Source: Adiantum capillus-veneris (Eukaryota; Streptophyta; Polypodiopsida; Polypodiales; Pteridaceae). From it: 64,000 nucleotides of DNA. A model generated the notes under the pieces. That model was given only the letters and a program-made list of their open reading frames with translations. It made no database searches and was not told where the DNA came from. This document shows positions 46,338 to 55,986 of the stretch, piece after piece. Where the stretch lies: assembly GCA_014529385.2 (NCBI GenBank), contig CM043960.1, forward strand, positions 72,677,910 to 72,741,909. Reading direction: 5' to 3'. Position numbers and translations under genes: made by a program. The number at the start of each line of letters is the position of its first letter. The first letter of the stretch is position 1.

Positions 46338-47416
46338 ATCGCCCTGCACTAAGCCCAAGAGGCACTTTGTGCTTCTCCTATGAGTTGTTTGTAGTAGGAA
46401 AGAAGAGGAAGAGGAAGAGGAATGAGTTGTTTTTCTGCAAGTTGTTAATTTCTGTGTTGTCTGCAAGTTCTATGATTTCTGCATAATGTTGTGTTTTCTG
46501 TTTGCACACAGTCTTTGCACAATTAGTAGTCGTTAGCTTGTTTGCAGTGAATGAATAAGTAGGAAGGCAGTTAGCAATTTCTGTTTGCACACAGTCTGTA
46601 CACAGTTTTCTGTCAAGGTTTGGTTGCACACAGTCTTTGCACAGAAGGTAGTGAGAGAGGAAGTAGGTGGACAGTTAGCTCACTATCAGTAAGCAGTTAG
46701 TAGAGTGGTTAACAGATTAGTTAGTAGATTAGTTAGTGGTTAGCAGCACTATTAGTAAGCAGATAAGGTAGTGAGCTGTCTGTGAGCTGTTGACAGAGAG
46801 GTTAGGTAGGTGATAGTGTGTGTGGCCAAGAAAGGGCCACCAAAACCGCGCGCACTCGTCGCCCAAAAAAATAAAAAAAATAAAATAAAAATAATAAAAA
46901 AAAACCGAAAATATTTAAGCGTGAGTGACTGGGCGGCTAAACTAAAATTTTGATCGGGATCGGGATCATTTCCCCAAGCCCAAGCCCAAGCCCAGGCCCA
47001 GGCCTCAGTCCTCAGTCTTACGATATACACTAGACTCACTCTTATATATATACCCTACCCCCACAAGAGGGAATGAGAGCATGTGGGGCAAGTCCTCCAC
47101 TCTCCTCCCTTCTCTTCCCACTTGCACCCTTAGACTTTCTAATTTGGGCCTAGTTCCCTACTAGAAATTGACGGTTTTAGGCATTCCGAGGGCATAAAGT
47201 GACCAAACGGAGGGCTGTAAAGCACGGCATGTCCCTCTGACCGAGACGCTCGTTTTGAGCTATCATATGTTCTATTATATAGCTGGTTCAGAAAAAAAGG
47301 ACCAAAAAATCAAAAAATAAATAAATAAGAAAAGACTTGGGTTGCAAAACACCCAAAATTACTAGGTGAGCAGCCTTCACGGGCTCTCACTGACACTTCT
47401 AGGGGATCCAAGTCAT
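46338..47416 (+). other. Leader of Gypsy D with short direct repeats
   Basis: No ORF. TTGCACACAGTCT occurs three times (about 46501, 46583 and 46623), each followed by a GCACA or ACACA. A GTTAGTAGATTAGTTAGT-type repeat follows at 46680-46770, then A-rich sequence. Confidence 0.6.
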
Positions 47417-48370
47417 ATGAACCTACGCTCTGGACGAGTGTTAGAGCACGAGCATATTGGTGGTGCCTCCATTTACGCGGGCATCCATTATTCCTCCACC
47501 CTAGGTTCTGGACCTTCGGCCGGGACTCAAGGTAGCGCGACCCAAGATCCTCATATCGCGTCTAGTGATTCTTCCTCTGACTACGAAGTCATGGAGGGGT
47601 ATCCTACACCAAACCCTGATAGTTCAAGTCAAGACATGCATGCCATGGGCCCACGGCCCGGGTCCAGCGTGTTTAGCCGCTTAAAAGAGACCCTTAGTAG
47701 ATCTACTCGCTCCGAACATGCGGTTAATGAAATAAATGAAGGGAGTGGGGAAGTAAATTCGTCATTCATACCTAAAATGGACCCTATGCTTCTTGAGAGT
47801 GTGCATGTGAATGTTCCATCCACTGCACCTCCTGATCCTTTAGGACTATCTCCCTCTGAGGTTTTACTACCCGATGGTAGGAGTCTTGCCGAAGTACAAG
47901 AGATCGAACGCTATATGCAACCAACAAGGGAGAGGGAAATTGAGAACCTACGAAGGCTAGAACAAAGTCGAGCCCTGAAAGCAAAGGCTCCTATGACAAC
48001 AATCATGCCAGCCGAGCAACCGAGTGCTCCCAAGGTAGCAGTCACGGAGGGGCAAGCGATGGGGAGCAATAATGCTTCCACTTCAAGGGAAACCTCCAAC
48101 ACACCAGGCCTAGATGGGATATTCCTAAACGAAAATTGGGACTATGACCTACAAGCAGAAGCTTTAACTGATCGGTACACAGGACACACCTATCATGTGG
48201 GTTGGTTAGATGTTCTACAATCCACATCAGGTGCTACTAGCATAGATGAGCAACAACAGAAAGTCTGTGATGTCCTCCATAGGATTGTCGAGTTAGAAAG
48301 AGAGAACACAGGGATCAACATGCCTTCAACAGGCCTAATGAGATTCTTGGATACGGGAAAGGCTAACTAA
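47417..48370 (+). CDS. Extra ORF upstream of gag in Gypsy D
   Basis: First ATG 47417 gives MNLRSGRVLEHE, like the start of many plant Gypsy polyproteins. The product is Ser/Pro/Glu-rich without a recognisable domain, with a helical stretch LPDGRSLAEVQEIERYMQPT near 47860. Athila/Tat elements often carry coding sequence of unknown role here. It runs into a second frame (48386) that belongs to gag. Confidence 0.5.
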   Translation: MNLRSGRVLEHEHIGGASIYAGIHYSSTLGSGPSAGTQGSATQDPHIASSDSSSDYEVMEGYPTPNPDSSSQDMHAMGPRPGSSVFSRLKETLSRSTRSEHAVNEINEGSGEVNSSFIPKMDPMLLESVHVNVPSTAPPDPLGLSPSEVLLPDGRSLAEVQEIERYMQPTREREIENLRRLEQSRALKAKAPMTTIMPAEQPSAPKVAVTEGQAMGSNNASTSRETSNTPGLDGIFLNENWDYDLQAEALTDRYTGHTYHVGWLDVLQSTSGATSIDEQQQKVCDVLHRIVELERENTGINMPSTGLMRFLDTGKAN

Positions 48371-48385
48371 CCAACCCTGTCACAA

Positions 48386-49173
48386 ATGGAGACTCCCTCA
48401 GTGAGCCCCATTGATCCTCCATATGTTGTTTCGCCAGGAGCCTCAGTACAATCTGAGCCCACAAGTGGCAACTTTACCTTCCCAGATCTAGCTCATCTTT
48501 CTCTTAATGACACTACGGCTACCATGCATATCCCAATGGTGAGCATGACAAGAAGTACACCATGGAGTTCATTTGTTAACACTGCGCTGATGCCTAGTAG
48601 CACAGTGCCCCCAACTATACCTACATGTGTGTATCAATCCTGTGCACCTGTCGTACCTCAGCCTCATGTAGCTCCTACACCTCCGATTATTCCAAGAGCT
48701 TACAATCCACAATGGAATTATCCAAGCTCTTATACAAGTGGAGCCATGCCATTTAATAATAACATGCCATATCAGGCACCCCCTATGCCTAGGGCCACGC
48801 CTGTAAACTTTGGACCACCGTCTGGTACACCACCATATGAAATTTGGGACCCAAGAGCTGCGCGTATGCCAAGGCCAAGGCCAACTCCCATCTCACATGT
48901 GGTTCCAGGAGCACATACACCCATTATACCTGCTCAAATAGGAGATTTGGCAGCATTTGCTCAAACTATCGGTCGCTCTATTGCGGAAAACATGCGTAGT
49001 GCACCTGATAGAGAGCCTAGGAGCAAGGCAGTTCAAGTAGCTAAGCTCACACAGAAATTCAGTGGAGACGGAGATGCTAGAAAGCATATGGAAGTCTTTG
49101 AACATGTGTGCGATTCCTTGGAAGAGCACAATGAGCTACATAAGTGTAAGGCTTTGAGTTTGACCCTAAGCGG
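48386..49173 (+). pseudogene. gag N-terminal part of Gypsy D, interrupted by a Copia insertion
   Basis: Pro-rich N-terminal half (PRPRPTPISHVVPG) leading into a retrotransposon-gag start (VAKLTQKFSGDGDARKHME, then CKALSLTLSG). The frame is cut by the insertion of A-copia at 49174. The other side of the insertion resumes at 54478. Confidence 0.75.
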
Positions 49174-49365
49174 TGTTGGGGTATAAAGTCCAATGCGGTC
49201 GCCCAAGTAAGTGGGCGGGCCGCCAGGTATGTACACATATTCTTTTGTTAAAACCTAATAAGAACTCACTATGCTCTACACATTACAGTAGAGCGAGTTC
49301 ACCATATCGTCGTGCTCTTCTTCTCGCACTCTCTCTCGCGTCGCACTTCCGCTCGTACTCCTTCA
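49174..49365 (+). repeat. 5' LTR of A-copia (192 bp)
   Basis: Starts TGTTGGGGTATAAAGTCCAA and ends GTACTCCTTCA. TATAAAG near the start could serve as a TATA box. Confidence 0.95.
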
Positions 49366-49379
49366 ACTGGTATCAGAGC

Positions 49380-50464
49380 TCAGATCGAGGCTCGGGGCAG
49401 CACTGCAGGAGGCTAGAGTCACCAGCTCAGATTGGAGTGAAATTCGACAGGCGAAGACACGGCCCCAAATCTTGTGGAAATGCCCAAAGGGCTTGGTGTG
49501 CTCAGAATTTCATTCTGAGGTCATCGCGACCACCGTTCGGCTTCGACAAAGGTCTGTGCAGGCCATTTTCGACTACGTGGTCTTAGTGGGTGTAGATCCG
49601 ACTCTGCAAATTTGGGGTTTTTTGGCCTACGACTGCAGGTGCTGAGGATATCGACACTCCCAGAGTGTTGATTTGTGGCTGTCTATACATCGAAGGACGG
49701 CTCACAGTTCTTGGAGGCGTATCACATACGACACGGGCGCATCTACACACAGACTGTAGGCGACATCCACTAGTTCATCAGGTAGCTTGTGTTTGCTGCT
49801 TGATATTCCAGATTTCATCCTGACATTGCAGGTACTTCCACATGGGATGTATTGTCAGAGATGATGTATGTCTATTGAGGGTTTGCTGGCTGTGAGTCAC
49901 GCAGCAAACAACCGCCGCAGCGGTTACAGCATACAGTGGGAAATTTGTGGATGTATGACTTTGTGGGAAGTCTATGTACTGTCAGATTTACTGCAGCCTT
50001 TGTTGAGGGTCGAATGAGGTTTTATTGAGCTGGGGGATTCTCGAATGTTGAGATCCTTTCGGTGATACAGGTCTTGGAGCGATCCCTCGAGCACCCTTAG
50101 ATAGGCAGCTAGGATGTATTGACTGTGAGTTAGACAGTTGGGATTGCATCTTTGCTTTACTGCCGTTGAGGCATTGTCACAGTCTATGCTTACAGGACAC
50201 TGATAGGACAGTGAGAGATAGTACAAGTGCAGGACAGGTTTACCCGCAGCTTACAGTGTCAGCGAGACAGTGTTTTTGAGCTGTTTTTTGGTCTGTTTTT
50301 TGAGTACACCAGAGCCATTTTACAAAGGAGACTCTATTGAAATTTATGCAGAATCTGAAGCTTTCTTGGTTCATTTGACAGGTTGATATTGGTTCAGAGG
50401 TCAGTTTACAGGGGAAACTCTGCCGAATTTTTCCCAGGAAAGTAAAGCATTGTGAAGCGTAGCT
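49380..50464 (+). other. Leader of A-copia
   Basis: About 1.1 kb of untranslated leader between the primer site and the gag ATG, unusually long for a Copia with such short LTRs. No ORF or structure recognised. Confidence 0.6.
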
Positions 50465-52516
50465 ATGGCTAGATCACAGGACACTGCTCTTTACAATATC
50501 AAGAAGCTGGATGGAACCAATTTCCCATTGTGGAAGAAGCAGATTTGGCACGTGTTGGTACAAAAGAAGCAGATAAAACCTATAAAGCTCAAGGGGATAA
50601 AACCAGAAGATATGGACGAAGATGAATGGAACGAAATGGATGAATTGGCACTTTCTACCATTATGCTGACTTTGGCAGAAAGCATTTACTTCAATGTAGC
50701 AGACAAGATGTCGGCTTATCAAGCATGGTTAAAGCTGAGTGATCTTTATGAGAAGCAGAGTGCAGCTTCACAGGTATACTGGCTTAAGAAGCTTGTTGAC
50801 TTGAAGATGAAAGAAGGGACACCTATGTCTAATCATCTGAATGAATTCAACACAATCTATAGTCAGTTGTCAGCTCAAGGTGTCAAGTTTGATGAACCTG
50901 TTAGAGCTATGTTCCTGTTGATCACATTGCCGGAAAGTTGGGACACTTTTCGCACAGCTTTGAGTAATTCTGCACCTCCAGATGGTTTGAACATAGCAGG
51001 TGTAGAAGGAAGTCTACTTACTGAAGAAACCAATAGAAAGACAATGGACAAAGGCAAAGGAACAGCCTTAGTTGTTAGGGGAAGGACCAAAGAAAAGTAC
51101 AAAGGTGGAAAGAGGAATCAGTCTCGTAGCAAGTCCCGCAGTGCTAAAGGCAAGAGTGAAATAGAATGCTACCATTGTGGCAAGAAGGGTCACATGAAAA
51201 GAGACTGCAGAGAATGGAAAGCAGAAAAAGGCAAAGAGAAAGCTGAAGACCATGGTGAGAAGAACAAGTCCTCAGTGAAGATTCAAGAAACAAATGTGAC
51301 AAACACTGTTGTAGAGTATGACAGTCTAGTGTCAGGAGACATCTACTTCTTGAAGAATACAATGGACTCAGCTCTTCTTACAACATCTGATGGAAATGCA
51401 CTGAGTGACTGGATTATAGACTCAGGGGCATCACTTCATGTGTCTCCAAAAAAGGAGTGGTTTACCTCTTATGTGACCACTAAAGATCATGTTCGGCTAG
51501 GCAATGGGCAGACATGTGAGATCTTAGGTGTTGGAGATGTTCAATTGAAGTTTCAGAATGGATCTTCTTTCACGCTGAAGAATGTGAGACATGTTCCCGC
51601 AATTACAAAGAGCTTGATCAACACGGGTTTACTTGATGATACTGGCTACGTCACCACTTTTGGACAGAACATGTGGAAGATATCCAAGGGTTCTATGACA
51701 GTAGCACATGGAGTAAAGTCTGGAGGACTTTACATGATTTATGTATCAAATGTCTCTAAAAATGTAATCAATGTAACCGAGCAGCCGAACGTTTCTTTGT
51801 GGCATAGCCGGTTAGGACATATGTCCAAGAAGGGAATGGAAATCTTGTCTCGTTCTGGTTATTTGCCTGGCTTTTCATTTAATGATTTTGAATTCTGTGA
51901 ACATTGTCTGTATGGTAAGCAAACACAACAACCACATAAGCATAGAAGCAGTAGAAGAGATACACAATTGGCACTTGTTCATAGTGATTTGTGTGGACCT
52001 ATACCTAACCTATCTCTAGGGGGAGCTTCTTACTTTATGACATCTATAGATGATTACTCGAGGAAAGTATGGGTTTACTTTCTCAAGCACAAGGATGAAG
52101 CGTTTAGTGTTTTCAAAACGTTTGTGACACTTGTGGAGAATCAGAGTGGCAAGAAGCTTAAATGCTTACGCACTGACAATGATGGAGAGTATGTTTCAAA
52201 GGCCTTTCAGGACTTTCAAAATCTCAGATTCTTTGGCTGTGAGGCATATACTCACGTTCCAAAGGAATTTAGGAACAAACTTGAGCCAAAGAGTAGAAAG
52301 TGCATCTTTCTAGGCTATGGTAATTCTGGTGAGATGGGGTACAGACTTTGGGATCCCGAATCCAGAAAGGTTGTCCGCAGCAATGATGTTCACTTTAATG
52401 AATCCAAATATCATTCTAAACCAGAGAGGGTTGAGGAGATTAGAAGAGTTGTCTTCCAAGAAGATGGACCTGCACGTGCAAGACAAAATGTCAGGGCTCA
52501 AGAGGAGCAAGGATAG
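50465..52516 (+). CDS. gag-protease-integrase part of A-copia
   Basis: ATG 50465 (MARSQDTALYNIKKLDGTNF) opens a UBN2-type gag (NFPLWKKQIWHVLVQKK). A zinc knuckle CYHCGKKGHMKRDC lies near 51165, protease WIIDSGASLHVSP at about 51410, a GAG-pre-integrase domain (LWHSRLGHMSKKG, FCEHCLYGKQ) at 51800-51930, and the integrase core (HSDLCGPIPN, DDYSRKVWVYFL, RTDNDGEY) from 51970. A C-terminal FFGCEAYTHVPKE to RSNDVHF segment follows. Products package the RNA, mature the polyprotein and insert the cDNA. The 683-codon frame is open. Confidence 0.9.
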   Translation: MARSQDTALYNIKKLDGTNFPLWKKQIWHVLVQKKQIKPIKLKGIKPEDMDEDEWNEMDELALSTIMLTLAESIYFNVADKMSAYQAWLKLSDLYEKQSAASQVYWLKKLVDLKMKEGTPMSNHLNEFNTIYSQLSAQGVKFDEPVRAMFLLITLPESWDTFRTALSNSAPPDGLNIAGVEGSLLTEETNRKTMDKGKGTALVVRGRTKEKYKGGKRNQSRSKSRSAKGKSEIECYHCGKKGHMKRDCREWKAEKGKEKAEDHGEKNKSSVKIQETNVTNTVVEYDSLVSGDIYFLKNTMDSALLTTSDGNALSDWIIDSGASLHVSPKKEWFTSYVTTKDHVRLGNGQTCEILGVGDVQLKFQNGSSFTLKNVRHVPAITKSLINTGLLDDTGYVTTFGQNMWKISKGSMTVAHGVKSGGLYMIYVSNVSKNVINVTEQPNVSLWHSRLGHMSKKGMEILSRSGYLPGFSFNDFEFCEHCLYGKQTQQPHKHRSSRRDTQLALVHSDLCGPIPNLSLGGASYFMTSIDDYSRKVWVYFLKHKDEAFSVFKTFVTLVENQSGKKLKCLRTDNDGEYVSKAFQDFQNLRFFGCEAYTHVPKEFRNKLEPKSRKCIFLGYGNSGEMGYRLWDPESRKVVRSNDVHFNESKYHSKPERVEEIRRVVFQEDGPARARQNVRAQEEQG

Positions 52517-52699
52517 GATAGAGTGGAACCACAAGTTGTGGCTGAGCCTGAGCCACCTATTGTGCGTAGATCTGGACGTGTCACGCAACCTCCTGATAGG
52601 TTTGTTCCATCTATGAATTATGTCATGTTGACTGATTGCAATGAGCCTTCATGTTACAAGGAAGCAGTGCAAATGAAGGACTCCGGGAATTGGTAATTG

Positions 52700-54196
52700 G
52701 CCATGCAGTCAGAGATGACAGCTCTGCATAAAAACGAGACATGGAAGCTAGTTAAATTACCACGGGGCAAAAAGGCTGTACCCTGTAAATGGGTTTACAG
52801 GTATAAGATCACCGCTCATGATAGTCAGCCAAAGTACAAAGCAAGGCTTGTTGCCAAGGGCTTTAAGCAAGAACAAGGCATTGACTTTGATGAAGTCTTC
52901 TCTCCGGTGGTCAAGATGACTACATTGAGATGCTTTCTTGCATTGGTTGCCATATTAGATTTGGTGTTGCACCAAATGGATGTCAAGACAGCGTTCTTGC
53001 ATGGTGATTTAGATGTGGAAATTTACATGAAGCAGCCAGAAGGGTTTGTTGAGAAAGGCAAGGAAGATTGGGTATGCCAGTTGTTAAAGAGTCTTTATGG
53101 CTTAAAACAATTACCGAGGGCATGGTACCATAAATTCCACAAGTTTATGCTTTCTCAAGGCTACAAACGTAGTGAGTTCGATCACTGTCTATATACAAAG
53201 AAGGCTAAGGATGGTAGTTGGCTGATCCTTATTTTGTATGTGGATGACATGTTGATTGCTGGCAAGCACTTGGAAGAAATTTCAGCTTTGAAGTCAAAGA
53301 TGGCAAAATCGTTTGACATGAAAGACATGGGTGAGGCAAGTCATATACTTGGTATGCGCATTGAGAGAGGCAGATCAAAGAAGTTGATTTGGTTATCTCA
53401 AACAGAGTATATTGACAAGGTTTTGCAACGTTTCAATATGGAGAAGGGAAAGGAACTGAGTGTTCCATTGCCACCATATGTGAAACTTAGCAAACAAGAT
53501 TGTCCTGTGTCTGAGGAAAAACAGGCTGAAATGGATAAGATTCCATATGCGTCTGCAGTGGGTAGTTTGATGTATGCAATGATTGCTACTCGCCCAGACA
53601 TTGCATTTGCAGTGGGAGTAGTAAGTCGATACATGTCAAACCCAGGCAAGAAACATTGGGAGGCAGTAAAAGGAATATTGAGATACCTGAAAGCTACAAA
53701 GAGTATGCGTATATGCTATGGGAGTCAGGAGCTAAGTGTAAAGGGTTTTACAGACTCAGATTATGCAGGTGACTTAGACAACCGAAGGTCTACGTCAGGG
53801 TATGTCTTTACATTGGCAGGTGGAGCAGTATCATGGCGTTCTAGATTACAAGATTGTGTTACTCAGTCTACTACAGAGGCTGAATATGTTGCAGCATCAG
53901 AGGCATGCAAAGAATCAATTTGGCTTAATCGACTAGTAACAGATTTGGGAATCAAAGAAGAGGTGCCTGTGTTATATTGTGATAGTCAAAGTGCTATACA
54001 ATTGGCTCGCAATCCAGTTTATCACTCAAAGACAAAGCATGTGGATGTGAAGTATCATTTCATCAGGGAAATGCTCGAGGATAAGCAACTTCAGCTTGTC
54101 AAAGTTCACACCACAGAAAATCCTGCTGATCTACTTACAAAAGGACTTCCCTCAGAGAGCTTTGCGTATTTTCGCAAGCAGTTAGGTGTAGGGTAG
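52700..54196 (+). CDS. Reverse transcriptase-RNase H part of A-copia
   Basis: RT (CKWVYRYKIT, VVKMTTLRCFLALVA, DVKTAFLHGDLD, LYVDDMLIAG) spans about 52720-53400. The Copia RNase H (FTDSDYAGDLDNRRSTSGY, EAEYVAASEACKE, DSQSAIQLARNPVYHSKTKH) ends at 54196 with LLTKGLPSESF. The YVDD active site is present. A little over 90 bp separate the stop from the 3' LTR. Confidence 0.92.
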   Translation, partial: AMQSEMTALHKNETWKLVKLPRGKKAVPCKWVYRYKITAHDSQPKYKARLVAKGFKQEQGIDFDEVFSPVVKMTTLRCFLALVAILDLVLHQMDVKTAFLHGDLDVEIYMKQPEGFVEKGKEDWVCQLLKSLYGLKQLPRAWYHKFHKFMLSQGYKRSEFDHCLYTKKAKDGSWLILILYVDDMLIAGKHLEEISALKSKMAKSFDMKDMGEASHILGMRIERGRSKKLIWLSQTEYIDKVLQRFNMEKGKELSVPLPPYVKLSKQDCPVSEEKQAEMDKIPYASAVGSLMYAMIATRPDIAFAVGVVSRYMSNPGKKHWEAVKGILRYLKATKSMRICYGSQELSVKGFTDSDYAGDLDNRRSTSGYVFTLAGGAVSWRSRLQDCVTQSTTEAEYVAASEACKESIWLNRLVTDLGIKEEVPVLYCDSQSAIQLARNPVYHSKTKHVDVKYHFIREMLEDKQLQLVKVHTTENPADLLTKGLPSESFAYFRKQLGVG

Positions 54197-54285
54197 TACA
54201 CCACTTCTCTACATCTCTTGTATATTAGCTTGTATAGTAGCTTCTCTCACACTTAAAGTATCACATTGGACTTTAAGTGGGAGGT

Positions 54286-54477
54286 TGTTGGGGTATAAAG
54301 CCCAATGTGGTCGCCCAGGTAAGTGGGCGGGCCGCCAGGTATGTACACATATTCTTTTGTTAAAACCTAATAAGAACTCACGATGCTCTACACATTACAG
54401 TAGAGCGAGTTCACCATATCGTCGTGCTCTTCTTCTCGCACTCTCTCTCGCGTCACACTTCCGCTCGTACTCCTTCA
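54286..54477 (+). repeat. 3' LTR of A-copia (192 bp)
   Basis: Starts TGTTGGGGTATAAAGCCCAA and ends GTACTCCTTCA, followed by AGCGG. Confidence 0.95.
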
Positions 54478-54482
54478 AGCGG

Positions 54483-55986
54483 AAAGGCTAGAGATTGGTA
54501 TAGAACCTTAAGAGTAGAAGAGAAAACGATCTACTCTACTCTTAGGAGACTGTTCTTAAAAGAATACATACGAGAGGGAGTACTTTGGGGTGTAGCTTCT
54601 TAGCGCCAGAAAGCCCAACGAGAAGAAGGTGAATCCGTGAGAGACTTCATTAGTCGCCTAAAGAACTTGAATTCTCGATGCAATCCAAACGAGCGATTCA
54701 ACAACAACCAATTGCTCGATAGATTCATTAGGGGACTACGACATGAAAGTATCTATAATGGCCTAGTCATTAGAGGTATCACTACTTGGGAAGCAATCAC
54801 CATGAATGCAATCCAATTGGAGGATAATTTAATGATTGCAGGAGAAAGAGTGTCTGCCGAGCCGAAGTCTAGTAGCTCGCAAGCATCAGGGCATGAGCCA
54901 ATGAAGATAAAGCCAATCGTGAAAGAGCAAACGATATCTGAGATGACTTTGGCAAATCTCACAAAGGCCATCCAAGAAAGCCTTAGGGGTAATCGTGCTC
55001 CACAAAACACTCATATGTATCCAAGAAGGGAGCAACAATGGTGCTCAATTTGCTTGGGCCCACATACTACGAGTGAATGCCCTACTTTCAGAGTAAAGTC
55101 TAACCGGACTTGTAACGCGTGTGGTAGGTATGGCCATCAAGCGAAGGATTGCCTAATGCTTAAACGCATCATGGAAAATAGACCGCCTATAGCTTGGGCA
55201 GACTCACCTCGAGTTCCTGCATTGATGCCTACCCCACCCATGGAGCAACAATTGCCATTACAGTACATGGTCCTTAGAACCCAAAATGTGGTCCAAACCA
55301 CACCGTTGCCACCTCCAGTGCTAGGACCGCAACCCCCTCATCCAAGAGTTACACCTATGAACCAAATAGGTTGCGAGTCATCTAGTACTTATGTAGATTG
55401 TGAAGAAGACATAGACTCTAGTATCACCTATGGAGTCGACATGCTTGAGGAGTGTCCCATGTACTATATGGAAGACCATTGGGGACAAATCAAACCGGTA
55501 TATCAAGCTACTGCGCTAGCAGCAAGAGGCCAAAACATTAATAGTTTTACCAAGAGACCACCTCTTCAGTGCTACGAATGTGGTGGACCACATCGAGTAG
55601 CTGAGTGCCCCATTAGAATGCAAAAGAATGCTGCACTAATGCAAACAAGTCAAGGGAGTGCATTGGCAATGCCCATACTCATTTGTAATCGTTGTGGCAT
55701 AGATCATTTGATTGCACAGTGTCCTAACAATCCAAACGCACCGAAAATCACACCATTGAACTTAATAGAGATTGTTGATGGGACACCACCAACTATAAAC
55801 ATAGCACCAGTGAATGCACTCACACGGTCGATGCTCCAAAAGAAAAATTACATCCTCGAAGAGAGAGATGCTGCATCCATTGGCCGAGTGAGAAAGAAGA
55901 AAACACGAAGAAAGAAATCCCTTAATGCTTCTAGCTCAAAACCTAGTTCAAAGACTAACATAGGGACAGGAGAGGATCCCGTGTAG
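54483..55986 (+). pseudogene. gag C-terminal part of Gypsy D with four zinc knuckles
   Basis: Begins with gag sequence (VRDFISRLKNLNSRCNPNER) just after the A-copia duplication. Four CCHC-type motifs follow: CSICLGPHTTSEC (about 55043), CNACGRYGHQAKDC (about 55112), CYECGGPHRVAEC (about 55571) and CNRCGIDHLIAQC (about 55684). Three have a three-residue middle spacing and one the usual four. A basic KKKTRRKK tail ends the frame. Most Gypsy gags have one or two knuckles. Confidence 0.8.

Larger units (their letters stand above)
49174..54477 (+). mobile_element. Ty1/Copia retrotransposon A-copia, nested in Gypsy D gag
   Basis: Two 192-bp LTRs (49174-49365 and 54286-54477) differing at 5 positions (2.6%), primer site TGGTATCAGAGC at 49368-49379, polypurine tract AAGTGGGAGG at 54275-54284, and a perfect 5-bp duplication AGCGG (49169-49173 and 54478-54482). 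It belongs to a different Copia family from B1/B2. Nearly full length, with only a few breaks. Confidence 0.96.
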
